From assembly GCF_003589595.1 (NCBI RefSeq), contig NW_020653900.1, forward strand, positions 3,494,418-3,558,417: a stretch of 64,000 nt of DNA, given 5' to 3'. Source of the stretch: Hyposmocoma kahamanoa (lineage: Eukaryota; Arthropoda; Insecta; Lepidoptera; Cosmopterigidae). Both the position numbers and the translations under genes were made by a program. Position 1 is the stretch's first letter. The number at the start of each line of letters is the position of its first letter. The notes under the pieces are model-generated. The model had not been told where the DNA came from. It did no database searches and saw only the letters and a list, made by a program, of their open reading frames with translations. Below are positions 1 through 11,899 of this stretch, one piece after another.

Positions 1-228
1 AAACTCTCCTGATAAACTTTAATGAAGTTTGGGAGAACCTTATCTCATTTGTAAAAATGTCATCGGAAGGATAAATAAATAAAAAAATCAAGATACCTAC
101 TGCATTTAACAAGTTTATTTCAAGATACTCTGATGTATATTCTGATGATGAATACTCAGATGGTCTTCTTAATATTTCAAAGTATGTTAACCTGTAGATT
201 CAACTAAAATAATAATTGGAACAACCCT

Positions 229-445
229 ACGCTCCAAACCAAGCGCGGTAGAAGTAGAGCTCCTTGTGAAAGAGTTCGTCCAGGGAAATACTGTCACCTT
301 ACCTATTTCTGCCGCCAAACATGGCACATGGCATTTGTCAACGGGCGCAGTGGCAGTGACCCTAAGATCTTTGCGATTTAAAGCTCTGAGTGGCACTGCA
401 ACTGTTAAGGAAAGGCGTGTCGTTCGTCCCGTGACTTGGTATTAA
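229..445 (+). repeat. Family C repeat, copy 1
   Basis: Matches the family C pattern in order: GAGCTCCTTGTGAAAGAG, GTCCAGGGAAATACTG, a GGGCGCAGTGGCAGTG core and a GCGTGTCGTTCG end. It belongs to the commonest dispersed repeat of the window (about 17 copies). No coding frame and no clear Pol III box. It could be a SINE or a non-autonomous DNA element; neither type is established. Confidence 0.75.
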
Positions 446-1085
446 ATAAAGAGATATTTACGCGCCGAACAGGCAGAAGTTGCCCTGCTTCATTTTAGTA
501 TACTACGGTGGAACTAAGTTATAAAGTTACAGAGCAGTGTTCAGAGATGTATGTAAATAAGTTTGTGCCGTCAAAATTGTTACATCCATTTAACATAAAT
601 CATGGGTAACGAGGTTTATAAGTCTCCTTGAAATAGCTAATATTTGGAACTTAAGTCTCGAGATCTAGGAATAAATTCCAGTAATTAGAGGTTTGCAACT
701 GATCCAAGTCTCACTTAACTAAGTTTTACTGTATATTCTAAGTTATTAGGATACTCTTAATTGTATATTAAACTTAACAAAGTAATTACACGGCTCTGTA
801 ATTGTATTAATTTTGGCAAAAAGACAATTTATATGCAACAAAACTACGAAGGGTGGTTTTTACCTATACCTCAGTAAATGTCGGGGTTGGTCGATAAAAA
901 CCGCTTCGACGAGTCGTGGTGTTGTGGATAGCTCTAATGTACACGGGCTTGGATTCAATCAGACACATGAAAATGCTGAAAATGAATCGGAAATTCAATA
1001 AAGCTACTCGATATTGTAGCTAAAACCAAAAGCTATTACGGTTTAGTGTATGGTTCGCAATTTGAACTGCGATATTTTCTTTCAT
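446..1085. other. No feature recognised
   Basis: AT-rich sequence between two family C copies. One 62-codon open frame lies at 813-1001 but has no recognisable motif. I see no repeat shared with the rest of the window. Confidence 0.5.
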
Positions 1086-1089
1086 GATG

Positions 1090-1312
1090 TTAAGCGACAG
1101 ACGAGCAATTATTGCGTCTGGTGGTAAGCGACACGCCTACTCATAACAGTTGCAGTGATACTCAGAGTTTTAAATCGCAAAGGTTTTAGAAGCACTGCCA
1201 CTGCGCCCGTCACCCTGTGACATAAAGTTGATAAGCTTCATGGGCCTGTAGTTTTACTAGCATCCTTACCCTTCAAAACCAGAAATCAGTAATGCTGACA
1301 GTACTTTCCTGT
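1090..1312 (-). repeat. Family C repeat, copy 2
   Basis: Read on the minus strand this carries the family C order. On the plus strand it shows TGGTGGTAAGCGACACGCC, CAACAGTTGCAGTG-like sequence, CACTGCGCCCGTCACCCTG and CCTTACCCTTCAAAACC. The last 40 bp are eroded compared with fuller copies. Confidence 0.75.
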
Positions 1313-1314
1313 AC

Positions 1315-1395
1315 AAAATCTTACACTTACAATATCGTTACAAAAATTCGCTTCCATTCCGTTCCGCCACAGTGTAAACTGAGCCTAAATGTCCA
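1315..1395. repeat. Family N fragment
   Basis: Contains the block TTCGCTTCCATTCCGTTCCG followed by a GAGCC(T)AA end. The same block recurs near 2915 and 40575. Only one end of the longer family N unit is present here, directly after family C copy 2. Confidence 0.6.
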
Positions 1396-2165
1396 AGTGT
1401 CCACCGTACTGAAGTTGCAATGTGATATTTTTGAATAAAATACTGTTTTTAGTGTAATTTACCACTTACCAGTTTTTGTTTGTAAACTTGATTGATTCTC
1501 TATTCCTTTTTAGCCATTATAATTGTGACGTCACATACTTGTATTGCCGTTTCTTTCTAACTCCTGACGTCTAAATTTCAATTCCGTTTTTGCATGTAAT
1601 CTTGACTTTTTGTGTAATATTAAATGCTAGTGAGAAACAGTTTGTTTTAGATACTGAAACACCCTAATTATTCTAAACACGCAAAATAGGCATCTGGATG
1701 TCGAGTTGCGAATTTGTGTCCATCAACCAGTAACACCATATCATGATACCCTATTGAACTTCTATTAATAGAGACAAAACAAAACATTCAGGTCTTTCTT
1801 TGTCGAGGCCTAGTAAAAATATCTTCGACAAAAGGATGACCGGAAATGATGCAAAGAATAGAAAGATGTAAATGTGTATAAGTAGTCATATAGTGATGAC
1901 AGATGGAGTAAAGTGACAACGGAATCGTGGCCATTGAAGCGTGAGTCGTCTAGAGATATCGTGAAAGTCGCTGGCCGTAGCTCGGTAAGGTTAGGGCAAT
2001 ATCGTAGCGAATGGCACTAACTTGAGAGGTTTATACCCACAAGATGATGAAGTCGTATAATGATAAGTTATGTAAGTTGTGCAGATAATAAAAGATGTAA
2101 TGGCAACCAAGAAATAAAAAAGATATAAAAAAAAACTGGGAAGTGCAAGACGCCCTTTTTTTAAA
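1396..2165. other. No feature recognised
   Basis: Unique-looking AT-rich DNA. No open frame worth reporting and no match to the repeat families found elsewhere in the window. Confidence 0.45.
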
Positions 2166-2225
2166 TCTCGGTGGTTCAGCTCAGGTGGTTAGCATGGTAA
2201 TTCTTATCTAGGGTTTCTTTAATAT
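2166..2225 (+). repeat. Possible tRNA-derived SINE head fragment
   Basis: CTCGGTGGTTCAGCTCAGGT and the following GGTTAGCATGG resemble the 5' half of a tRNA-derived SINE head, including an A-box-like segment. There is no B box downstream, so this is at most a fragment. Confidence 0.25.
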
Positions 2226-2399
2226 TTTGTACTTTGAAAATCATAGGAAAGGGAATTCCCTAATTTCGTTGGTATCAATAAATAATTAGAGTGGAGATTA
2301 TTGATTAGAAACCAATGAATCACCTTATTGTTTATTTATTTATTTAAACAATACCTTAAGGCAACAATTGAAAACGAGTCGTTTACAACATACTTGTAA

Positions 2400-2765
2400 C
2401 TTTTTCATTGGAAAAAAAAAAACGGACTTCAAAAGTTTGTTTTTCGGCTTTTTTCGATTTCCATGCGATTCCCTCATCAGATTCTGATTTCTGGGTGACA
2501 ATTGGTACTTTTACGGACTCCTTGTACTTTTTATATTTTCTTTTCTGGTTGTCAGGCTGACGGTGATTTGTAGATTATAAATGTATTGTGTGAAGTGTAA
2601 AGTCTACTTTTAATTGCGGAAAAGTAATTTGTGATAGCCAAAATGAACCCGGAACATCATCAGAGACCACCTTGACAGTATACTCTTTCAAACAAAAGTA
2701 GAAATTTCAAAATCGGTGCACAATTGATGGAGAAATAGGTGAATACATATGTCCGTGTATTAACC
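2400..2765 (-). repeat. Family D-related element
   Basis: Begins ACGGACTTCAAAAGTTTG and contains CCCTCATCAGATTCTGA, CTTTCAAACAAAAG and AAAATCGG(T)-type blocks. Its closest relative here is 22210-22570, aligned along nearly the whole length in the same orientation. Both are diverged members of the ACCGACTTCAAAA class read on the minus strand. Confidence 0.65.
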
Positions 2766-2779
2766 AATTTATGCATAAA

Positions 2780-2955
2780 ATAACGTAAATGCGCGAGCAT
2801 TCTTGAGCATGCGTGAGAATTCCGCGGAAGATATTGGCTCGTATCTAGTTTGTACGTTACACAATTGACAATAAGGTTCGTTATGCTATGTATATATGTA
2901 ATACCGTTACAAAATTTCGCTTCCATTCCATTCCGCCGTAATGTAAGTCGAGCCT
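2780..2955. repeat. Family N repeat, long copy
   Basis: Shares ordered blocks with 40430-40620: GAGCAT..CTTGAGCATGCG, TTCCGCGGAAGAT, CGTATCTAG, TTACACAATTGACA, GCTATGTA and TTCGCTTCCATTCC. The end (GTAAGTCGAGCCTTAA) suggests one terminus. No coding capacity. Confidence 0.6.
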
Positions 2956-3035
2956 TAAGTTACTATTCTGTGTTGTCACTGTAATTTTATGTACAATAAA
3001 GAGTAATTTCATTCATTCGTTCGTTTCAACAAAAT
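2956..3035 (+). mobile_element. LINE 3' terminal tail fragment
   Basis: CTGTGTTGTCACTGTAATTT, then a polyadenylation-like AATAAAGAG and a TTCATTCATTCG tail. The same tail type ends the LINE remnant at 62700-63235. This is probably the 3' UTR end of a heavily 5'-truncated non-LTR retrotransposon. Confidence 0.5.
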
Positions 3036-5440
3036 TTGTGAAATTAATGAATGAATGAAATTACTAATTAATGTAAAATGAAACATAGACAAATGAGTTG
3101 CAAATTAATAAAAATGATTCACGAGGGAACTTATTGTTTAAAACAATAAACACATCAATCAAGATCAGAGATAGCGTAATCCTGACATCGAACTCTTTGT
3201 TATCATGATTTCTAGAAGTAATCTTTAGACTAAGGGAATTTCCAAAGTAGATATAGCCCTGAAATAGGCTAGTCGTTTTCTTGTAAATTTTCTTTGTTTT
3301 AAATATGTGACCAGAATATATTAAATCGAGGTCACAATTCTTAGTTAATTTTTCGAGTGTTTATGGGTAAGTAATTTAAATTGACACGACATGGTTAAAG
3401 GCGCTTGCTTTTTAATACAAAAAATTTATAAAATTTTTGGATACGTAAAAAAAGGAGATAATTATAATCAATGTTCTTCTCCTTTATCAACAAAGGAGAA
3501 ACTATAAATAATGTATTGAATAAAAACAACATGAAATTGCCGTAAATATTTGCTACGAAATAAGTAATAGATAAATTTGTAGAAACGTTGCATGATTTGA
3601 AGTTTTTTCATTGCCTCGAAGAATTTGTACAATTTTTTCGTATAAAAATACATATCAACGTCAAAAAAGTTCCAGAATTTGTGACATTTATTCATATAAT
3701 AATCCTTACCAATTATTTATATGATTAATTTTACCTTATTCAATGGTGGAATGTACAAAGAGTAAATAAATTTGTTTTCAAGTAATTAGAAGGTTGAAAA
3801 TCGTTCTTTACATCATGTCCCAAACATCTTCAGTTACTTCTTTTCTAAAATGGGACCGTGTGGCAGATAATGTTGATAACGTTATCTATCACACGACCCT
3901 CTTTCATAGAGTAATCATAGAAGGAACTCTGGTTAATACCTCAGAAACGAAGTTCAGAATTTACGTCGCGTTGGTTGCAGAATATCAGGAAAGGAAAAAA
4001 ACTTTATACAGTAAAGTAACTATGTATGTATTTCTAATCTGGTGTTGAAGACTACGAAGGTCATTACATACATCAAGCCTAGTTAGAGCTCCTGTTTCCG
4101 AACGTTTTCATTGTAACTGTTACTTTACTTAAGTATACCATGTAAACGATCATCATAATCGTCACCATCACAAGTCTAGTGCAGTCCACTGCTGGACTCA
4201 CATAATGTGCGCTATTTCACCAGGTGCTCAGAGAAAGTAAACAATTTTATTAATACTAAAATGTATATCAATCAATTCATTCACTCACTTATTCATTATT
4301 TTAGTCATATATTCATTCATGAAGTTACTAAATTATTACTAATGAATGACAATTGTCGATCTTACAAGGAGGTCGATTTTTTAAATTGTAATGGTAGAAT
4401 CCACGTCGTCTAACGAAATGAACGATATTTTATCGTTAAATTCTACAAGGATCGAGTTGACCATGCGTCGAACTAGATTAAGACGTCGAATTAGATCTAA
4501 AGCTGACGATACGCCATAGCTAAATACAAGCGAGTATCCGAGGAGATAAATAAAATAAGTGTCAGATAAAAACCAAACACGACCATGCGTATAGCCATGA
4601 AACACCCGCTCAATCAATGGCTGACTTTGTGTACGGACGGCAGCATATCAGGCTATATTGACAGATCTTGCTCCGTTGCTCTGAAGGCGAAATTCAAAAT
4701 CAAAAGTGTATAGATCGCTGCTGCTAATTGTACATGTTAAGAAGCATAGTAGGCGATAGTAGAAAAGCTGCAATTTTGTCCACACTGTTTTGCTTATAAT
4801 AATAAGATGTAATTCCATTATTAGATTAAGGACCCTTTGTTGAGTGTAGGCCTCCTCTAACTCGTTCCACTTAAATCTATCGTTTGTTACTTCCATCCAG
4901 TGTGATCCTGCTGTTGATAAGATAGTCCCCCATCTCGTCCCCCCATCTGGTCCTTGGTCTGTCTTCCTATTTTTCTTTTACCGTTAGGACCGTTCCATTT
5001 TGTGATGGTAATCTAAAATAATAATAATTAATATAAATATGTGACATAATAAAAATTAAATTTTAAAACGGAAATAATATTATGTAATAAATTATAAATC
5101 GACATTGTATTGTATTCAAGTTCAAGGTAACCTGTGCGAAATCAGAGCCTTTTTATTATTTTGTTCATATACATAATAATAATGCATTTAGAATGTTGGT
5201 TGATGGGATTGCCACTCTGGTGTAGTGCATCGGGTATGTTAGCAGGTCACAGGGACAGCTTCTAAGCCATTATGCAGCAAAAATATAGTGTTGCTGTTGA
5301 GTCGTGTGAGGCAAAGTCCTAACATCATTCTAAAAGCTGTAGCAGGGAGGTATGATTGTCCTATCTTGAAACGTTGAATAGAGCAAGTCAAGAGCGTAGC
5401 CCAATTTGGGTATTTCATTATGATAATTTCAGTACAGACT
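3036..5440. other. Long AT-rich stretch, nothing recognised
   Basis: About 2.4 kb with several open frames of 68-84 codons on both strands, none with a recognisable motif or supporting splice context. It begins with TGAATGAATGAAATTACT, the inverse of the adjacent CATT tail. A possible repeat-like start near 5205 (ACTCTGGTGTAGTGCATCGG) has no partner in this window. Confidence 0.4.
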
Positions 5441-5442
5441 AC

Positions 5443-5690
5443 TAAAAAACCGACTTCAAAAGTTCATGGAATTGCATCGACTTGCCAAGTTTTGTTGAAA
5501 TCGGTTACTGGAAACTGTGTGAAATTGGAAGCATCCCCTAGTTTGCCACCCGTAGAGGTGGAATATTTCCTTCTTTCCAACAAAAAGGAATAATCAAAAT
5601 CGGTTCGCAAATTATCGTGTAAAATTCATGCAAAGAAACATACAGTCGAATTGAGAACCTGCTCCTTTTTTAAGTCAGTTAAAAATAATT
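5443..5690 (-). repeat. Family D element
   Basis: On the plus strand it starts ACCGACTTCAAAAGTTCATG and ends AGAACCTGCTCCTTTTTT. Its minus-strand reading therefore has the standard order seen at 35838: an AAAGGAG start, GACTGTAT, AAAATCGGTT-type blocks, TAGGGGATG and a TTTTGAAGTCGGT end. Near full length (~245 bp). Confidence 0.75.
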
Positions 5691-6960
5691 TTGTTTGTAC
5701 TGTTTTTCTACTAACTTTGTTTTAAGTTGTTTCCTAACATACTATGGATATTATATGGTTCAAAATAACAAATTATTACAATAATATTATATACAGAAAA
5801 AGAAAAAAGAAAGAAACGTTTATTCAGCCAGCATCACACATTGCCAGTATACAAAGAGTTACAGTTACGAGCTGAAATGGATCCAAACTCAGCATATGTC
5901 ACAGCTCAATTGCTGTAACGCTGGTTTTCAGTTGGAACCATTTTGAAGGATGAGATGGCACGATATTACTTAAAAAAGCAAACAAAAATTTACCGTTTAT
6001 ACTAAGAACATTGGAAAATTATTAACCATAAGATATTGCTACATAGTTAATTATTGACTATATGAAACACTGCAGCTACACCTTTTTTATGAATTTAGTT
6101 ACCTACTAATTTACTAATCCACAACCAAATCACTCCTCCACTGCCAAATCAATATTTAACAGTGAAAGAGTGACTAGTTTGAAATTTGATATATATTTCG
6201 TTATTATGCTATAACATATAGAAAAGTACGCAGAAAGTTACATTTAAATATTATCCTTGCTTCATTTACATTTGTTTACATTGTACGAGTATGGAGTTAA
6301 AATTCAGTTGTGTGGAAATAAATTTATTTTTACCTAGCCGCTTAGTTGGAGCTCTAGATAGTATTGCTTTACCTTAACTTTAAAAGACTGAGTGGAGGAG
6401 AGGATTCGCAGGGGAGGGGGAATATTATTCCATATTTTGGCGGCCATGTATTTGAAACTACCCCTATAGGCAGATGTTTTATGAGGATGGCCCGCCGATC
6501 GGCGACGACAGCCGGCCGGTGAGTTAAAACAACAAGTGTATGTGGTGACTCGAATGTAGAGTCATACAAACAGTCTACTTAAAAGATCAAATACAAGCGT
6601 CTTTAGTAAATTAAAGAAGAAAACAAATTATCTAAGAATGGGCTATTAAGTCTCCGCTTTGTTTAAAGTTTCCAAGAAAGCTTTACATTTTTGTTCCAAA
6701 AGCATTCTTTTGTTCAAAAATACTTTGTGACTTAGTAATTTATGTAACTTCAAAAGTACCGTAATAAAATTGAAAAAACTTTTGAATTGCTTAATACTCC
6801 ATTAAAATGTAACAATTATTCAATAAATGTTTTGTAAGATAATTTGAAATTTTATCGTTATTATCTATCTTCTACTACTTTTTAATCGATGATTTCGCCA
6901 ATGTCAAGTTAAGAGTCTAAACAACCACAAATGGCTTTGGTTGGTTCCGCATAAAAGTCA
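5691..6960. other. No feature recognised
   Basis: AT-rich DNA. A GC-richer segment at about 6390-6560 gives a 66-codon minus-strand frame, without homology that I can recognise. Confidence 0.4.
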
Positions 6961-6963
6961 AAG

Positions 6964-7075
6964 TGTTGAATTAATCACTTCAGATATAAATATATAGTTC
7001 AAAATTGTGCATTCATGCACTGATTACTATACGGTGTGAAAACACGACTCCTAAAAATTTTCACTATAGAAAAAA
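6964..7075 (+). repeat. Two-copy repeat (with 25710-25825)
   Basis: GTTGAATTAATCACTT, an ATACGGTGTGAAAACACGAC block, AATTTTCA and TATAGAAAAAAAA occur in the same order at 25710-25825. Only two copies were seen, both on the same strand. Type unknown. Confidence 0.5.
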
Positions 7076-7321
7076 AATCAAACTTACCTCGAAATTTTAC
7101 CAGAAAACCTCTGTATTCAATAGGTACTTTACATCTACTAATGATTTTTTTATATCAACTGAACTAAATAGAACACGTGTAATATACGATACACATTTTT
7201 CAAATGGTTTTAATTTCGTTTGTAAAAAAAAAAATCTGAAATAAATCCAGTGTCCTATCGCTCGACTCAGGCAATATGAACCGTATTAGTATGAGAAAAA
7301 TTTGGATTCAAGCTGTGGTAG

Positions 7322-7450
7322 TATTCATCAGCATCCTTACCCTTCATAATCGGAAAGCAGTAATGCTCACATTGCTGCTTGGCGGCAGACATACGTAATA
7401 TAGCACTACTTCCCTCGACGAACTCTTTCAAAGGAGCTCTACTGCTGCTA
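7322..7450 (-). repeat. Family C repeat, partial copy 3
   Basis: Only the terminal half is present: CATCCTTACCCTTCAT, GCAGTAATGCTCACATT, GCTTGGCGGCAGA and CGACGAACTCTTTCA ending in GGAGCTCTACTGCTGCTA. The half with the TGGTGGTAAGCGACACG block is absent. Confidence 0.75.
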
Positions 7451-8436
7451 AAAATCAAACTGTAATATTTAGTTATTTGTGGCTATTGAATGTGTGTTTA
7501 AAAAAGCACCCAATATAAGTACTAGTGTCCAATTGGTTCCAAGTGGTAGATAGTGAAAGGTTGTAACAACAAAAAGGTAAATGTAAAAAAACAGGTACAA
7601 TAGTATAAAACTCTCCCTACACTTTATAATGGATATTAAGGCACTTAACCCTAAATGGGCCGAGTAACTGAATTACAGATACGTAGTCTTAGCTACATGA
7701 AGGCTGTAGACTGTTGTAGATTATTACACATGATTTAGCTTATTTAAAGACGATTATAAACGTAGTAAAGAACCAAAATTAGCGATTATACGCGATGGAA
7801 TTTGGAACAGCTCCGACTGTTGTGGCGGTCGAGCTGGGTGTGACCGTGGTACGAAAACAAAATGAGAAAGCGAAGGAAAATGGAATAATTCAAATTTAAT
7901 ATTTAAATACAAGTAAAAGAAAAAATGATAGGATACAAGCGGATAGAGGCGATACTAAAAGGTGAGATGACGATGTAAGGAGGTCACACCGTCACAATAC
8001 TATACAGTTTCTTTTGTATCTATGTATTTATTCAAGACACCAAATATTTTATACCTAGTAGCATTGTAATCTAATTGCAGAGGTCTAGGTTAGTTTAAAT
8101 TGTACCTTAATTTAAATACTGCGTCCCGAGGTACAACGTCCAAATTGCTGGCGGTGAGGCATAATGCCCCTTTAGGCAGCGTTAACCCTTGGGTCCATCG
8201 AGTCCGTTAATTAGAGTTACTTGTAATTTGTGAGCACAACAACAGAGATATTGGGCGTTTTATATAAATATTTAGAACATAATGAGCTCGAATCACGGAA
8301 TTCATAACAACAATACTGCCGTCCGACCGAAAGAAAGGCACAAGTAGTATATTCGAAATTCGGAGATAAATACGTTCAAAAATTTTCTGTTTTTCTAATT
8401 CTGTTTTTATCATATCGATGGCGTACACTATATTTT
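7451..8436. other. No feature recognised
   Basis: About 1 kb of AT-rich DNA. A 99-codon minus-strand frame (8207-8506) runs into the repeat at 8437 and shows no recognisable domain. Confidence 0.4.
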
Positions 8437-8575
8437 TTTGCCATTGTAGTGAATGGATTTGCCAATCGACGTAAGATTTCGCCGATTGTTGTCCAAGGTG
8501 CGCCAAACGTATTGGAAAGGAATGGGACCTCGTGCGGGGAGGCTCCTTTCGTACAACCCGGTTTTTCTAACAAAA
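8437..8575 (+). repeat. Two-copy repeat (with 16310-16440)
   Basis: Shares ordered blocks with 16310-16440: TTGCCAATCGACGTAAG, TCGCCGATTGTT, CCAAGG..GCGCCA, ACGTATTGG and CGTGCGGGGAGGCTCCTT. Both lie on the same strand. The CGTGCGGGG..GGCTCCTT block is the best conserved part. No coding frame; identity unknown. Confidence 0.6.
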
Positions 8576-9007
8576 ACAAAAGTTACTAGTTATTTGTTAT
8601 GCTTCGCTGCGTAGCCAGGGTGTCAAGGCGCGAAACGCAAAACAACGTTGCTACCGAGCGACATGCACTACTTTTCACCTCACTATAGCGAGGAAAATTG
8701 TAAACGAAAGATAACCAGTTGAATTATAAAACATCAGTTTTTTTAATCAAAAGAAAAAGTTTATTTTCGTGTGCGTTCTGAATTTGCACCTCATCAATTT
8801 TTATTCTCGCTTATACTCCTATAATTTTGTGTGTTTATTGAAATTATTTTAGTTCTTCGACGAATTCAAATAATTTAATAAACAAAACTAGTTATCGTTG
8901 TCAATTTAATGTCAACAATGCTAAGAATGAAGTGTACCAACGGAGTTATATTACGTAAATAATTAATGTACGACAAATCGCGTAGTTAAATGTGTCATTA
9001 TATTTTT

Positions 9008-9245
9008 TTATCGAAAGAAAAAGTTAGGTGCACCACATGACCACTCTCCATCGTCATGTTCGAATTTCATAAACCTATTCCACAGGTCCCAAAATCGGAA
9101 ATTCCTGGTACAATAAGAAGCAAAGTAGCGGAATTTGTAATTTAGAAAAGTTTTTTTCCAATTTAATCCTATCGGAAACCGAACCCCAGACCTCCTGATC
9201 CATCGCCAACACAAAAGCCAAGTGCAAAACGACCATCGAGATCAT
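9008..9245 (-). mobile_element. tRNA-derived SINE, family E
   Basis: The minus-strand reading gives a degenerate tRNA-like head (GATGGATCAGGAGGTCTGGG then GTTCGG) followed by an AATTGG..ACTTTTCTAAATT body. The same head and body order is seen at 49590-49775. The B box is damaged, so this is an old copy. Confidence 0.5.
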
Positions 9246-10155
9246 GAATATTATTAATATATATATATTTTAACAAGTCGAGAACAAATGAACAAGTCGT
9301 GCGCCTAGTGGTATGAGCCACGCCAGTTCACAGAAGTGACAGTGCCATCGCCTTTTTTTTTGTGAAAAAGATACTATTCTTTCTTAACATAAACAAAATT
9401 TTCTTACTATAAATGCGTACACTAAACTTACGCACATTAACACGAATTTTTGGCATTATTAGATAGCATTTACATTTTTTTGTTCCACAGAAAATTCTTT
9501 TTTTTTCTTTTATAATAATAATAATATAATAATAACGGGTGACTGGTGACATGTAATACAATTTTAGTACGTTCTACAATATCTCACAAGGGATACAAGT
9601 ACAACATTTAAAATAATTAGTTTATTATAATACAAGGTTCCCGTCTGTTGACAAAATAAACCATTATTATTATTATAAATATATTGTGACGCTAGTGTAA
9701 GAATGTTAATTGCGTTAAACAGTATGTATTCCTGTAATTTTCAATTGAATTATCATGTTTTTTTAAAGAATTTTACCTTCATAAATTTAGTTTAATCTAT
9801 TGTAATAGATACCTACGTTTTTTTTTTGATCTTTGCATTTTTAATCATAACTAGTGGAATAATTTCGCAAAACAATAAAAGAATATCATGTTATATATAT
9901 TTCAAAGCTTTTTCTTTCTTTATTTTTTAAAGAGGGTTGTATCTTTATGGATATGTCACCCTCATAGGGGCGATACTGAGATATTACAATTTAGGTATTG
10001 CTAATTTCACAACGTTATACAACATCAATGTCATCAAAATCCACAATGGTTTTATACCAAATTCCCTTAGTTAAGGATCTTAAATTGTAGTATTCCTTCA
10101 TAGAGCTGTAACAACGCTCCTTAATTAGATACAACATGAATTTTTGTATGTACTT
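9246..10155. other. AT-rich stretch with simple repeats
   Basis: Contains TA runs near 9254 and AATAATAATAATATAAT-type simple sequence at about 9515-9535, plus poly(T) runs. No gene seen. Confidence 0.5.
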
Positions 10156-10159
10156 GCGT

Positions 10160-10420
10160 CGTATCTTTGTATTTTATTTTTTTCAACGACTTTTTAGCCG
10201 TAGCGCCATATATGAGAAATCTATGAGAGTATTTCGTCACCCAGTTCACCTTTACAGCTACCAGCCCCGGCTAGAGATGTTGATATTCACTGTATTAAAA
10301 TTTTTATTGGATTGCTATTCAATTATTTTTCGTGTTAAAATATTCCACTAGTTTGTTATAATTATTAATACAAAGATCGAACACTCAGAAATAAATCCTT
10401 GGATCCGGCCGCATTCTTGG
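10160..10420 (-). mobile_element. SINE B, body segment
   Basis: Plus-strand blocks TTCAACGACTTTTTAGCCGT, GAGAAATCTATGAGAG, TTTACAGCTACCAGCCCCGG, GGCTAGAGATGTTG and ATTAATACAAAGATCGAACA recur in order at 45310-45550 and, in part, at 61255-61445. This is the body of family B; the Pol III head is not present here. Confidence 0.65.
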
Positions 10421-10764
10421 TTTATGTTTCCATTCGATGAGAACACGCTTGCGTGGAAATCAGTTAACCGTGTTAAAAGATAAATTACCAGTATCAAACA
10501 AGTCACTTAAACCTACATATGTTATTGCTATCTGTTAATTTATAACGGAAGCTATTTGTTAAACGTATTTCCGTCTGTGACATTTATTTACCGTTTTAAT
10601 GTGTTTTTTGTTATCTACTTTAACCTGTTGTAATAGATTAAGTTAATCGTTTACTGTGTTCTTGTCTCTGATTTAATGGTCAGATTGAAGGCGTTCTTAA
10701 ATAGACCAGGACCCAAATCGAGTTACTTTGCTTAAAGTTTTAATTTTATGAGACCAAGTGAGGT

Positions 10765-11010
10765 GACGAACAAGTCAACTACCTGGTGGTAAGTGACGCC
10801 TGGCTATAACAGTTGCGGTATCATTCAGAGTTTTAAATCGCAAAGATCTGGGGGTCACTGAAACATAAGTTGACAAGCCCCATGTGCCTGTAATTTCATC
10901 AGCACCCTTACTCTTATAAAACCGGAACGTAGTAACGCTCACCTTACTGCTTGGCGGCAGAATTAGGTAAGGTGGCAGTACTTCCCTCGACGAACTCTTT
11001 CACAAGGATT
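10765..11010 (-). repeat. Family C repeat, copy 4
   Basis: Nearly full-length: ACCTGGTGGTAAGTGACGCC, AACAGTTGCGGT, TTTTAAATCGCAAAGATCTG, TCATCAGCACCCTTACTCTT, CTGCTTGGCGGCAGAAT and CCCTCGACGAACTCTTTCAC in order. A short internal deletion removes the CACTGCGCCCGTCACC block. Confidence 0.8.
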
Positions 11011-11369
11011 TTATTAATAATAAAAAAGTAATTTTATTGTTGCAGCTGTACGAAAGATTGCATTTATTTGATTGAATTTATTAACTCAACTAGGGTTATT
11101 GCGAATATCAGAATCCACATCCGTGGATAATCTACATAAATTAAAATACATCAACCTCTCTATTGGTAGATGATGATATTCATTACGGATATTCGCCGTG
11201 ACATAACGTAAAGGGCCGGGGGTTACGGCACATTAAAATAATTCAAAACACGTCGAGAAGCGGTCGTTCTAATATTCCAGTATGATTAAGCTAGAACATT
11301 GATCAATTTGTTTCATCACACTTGCACGTAAATAGCATGATTTAATGCAGGTTAGATCGAATATTTTTT

Positions 11370-11410
11370 TCTTTGAGTTCGATCTTTGTATTAATAGTTA
11401 TAAAATAAAT
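11370..11410 (+). repeat. SINE B tail fragment
   Basis: TTTGAGTTCGATCTTTGTAT, then TAATAGTTATAA, is the segment that follows the SINE B head in fuller copies (38235-38275). About 40 bp only. Confidence 0.45.
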
Positions 11411-11574
11411 TTTGACTTTAAACTATTTGATTTATAGTCTAATTAGTAGATTCTTGGTGCAATAAAAACACATCTGCAAAATGACAACGTTTCGTGGGAG
11501 AGGTTTAAAGATCCTACGAACAAAATTAGTAGATAAATTCTTTATGTTTAAATTATGATAATAACTCCTACATT

Positions 11575-11884
11575 CTTCATCTCGCACTACGGAAACCCTG
11601 TAGCGCGGGTGCCATATAGATAACCTCAAATTACATTCAAAGTCACGAGAAAAAGAATAACATACACACTCAACATGTTGGGTTCTTTTTTAAACACACA
11701 TTCATAACCCCACACTAGGGAAACCCTGTGTCGCGGATGCAATGGATACACACATAGACAACCACAAATTACATACGAGAGAAATAAATGTAGGCCATAC
11801 AAATATTTCTCCCGGCCCGGGAATCGAACCTGGGACCTCTGCGTGGCAGTTCGGCATGGTAACCGTTCGGCCACAGAGGCAGTT
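11575..11884 (-). mobile_element. SINE A, two copies (one 3' fragment, one full)
   Basis: 11575-11650 holds the 3' half only (CGGAAACCCTGT, GTGCCAT, TCACGAG on the plus strand). 11690-11884 is full: ACACTAGGGAAACCCTGTG, the body, then the reverse of B box GGTTCGATTCC near 11820 and the reverse of A box CGTTCGGCCA near 11865. A third copy follows immediately. All three are on the same strand, which suggests insertion into each other's tails or segmental duplication. Confidence 0.8.
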
Positions 11885-11899
11885 AGATGTAATGTTAAT

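Noticed and set aside
8207..8579. Two overlapping minus-strand frames (99 and 67 codons)
   Set aside because: They overlap the two-copy repeat at 8437-8575 and show no protein motif.
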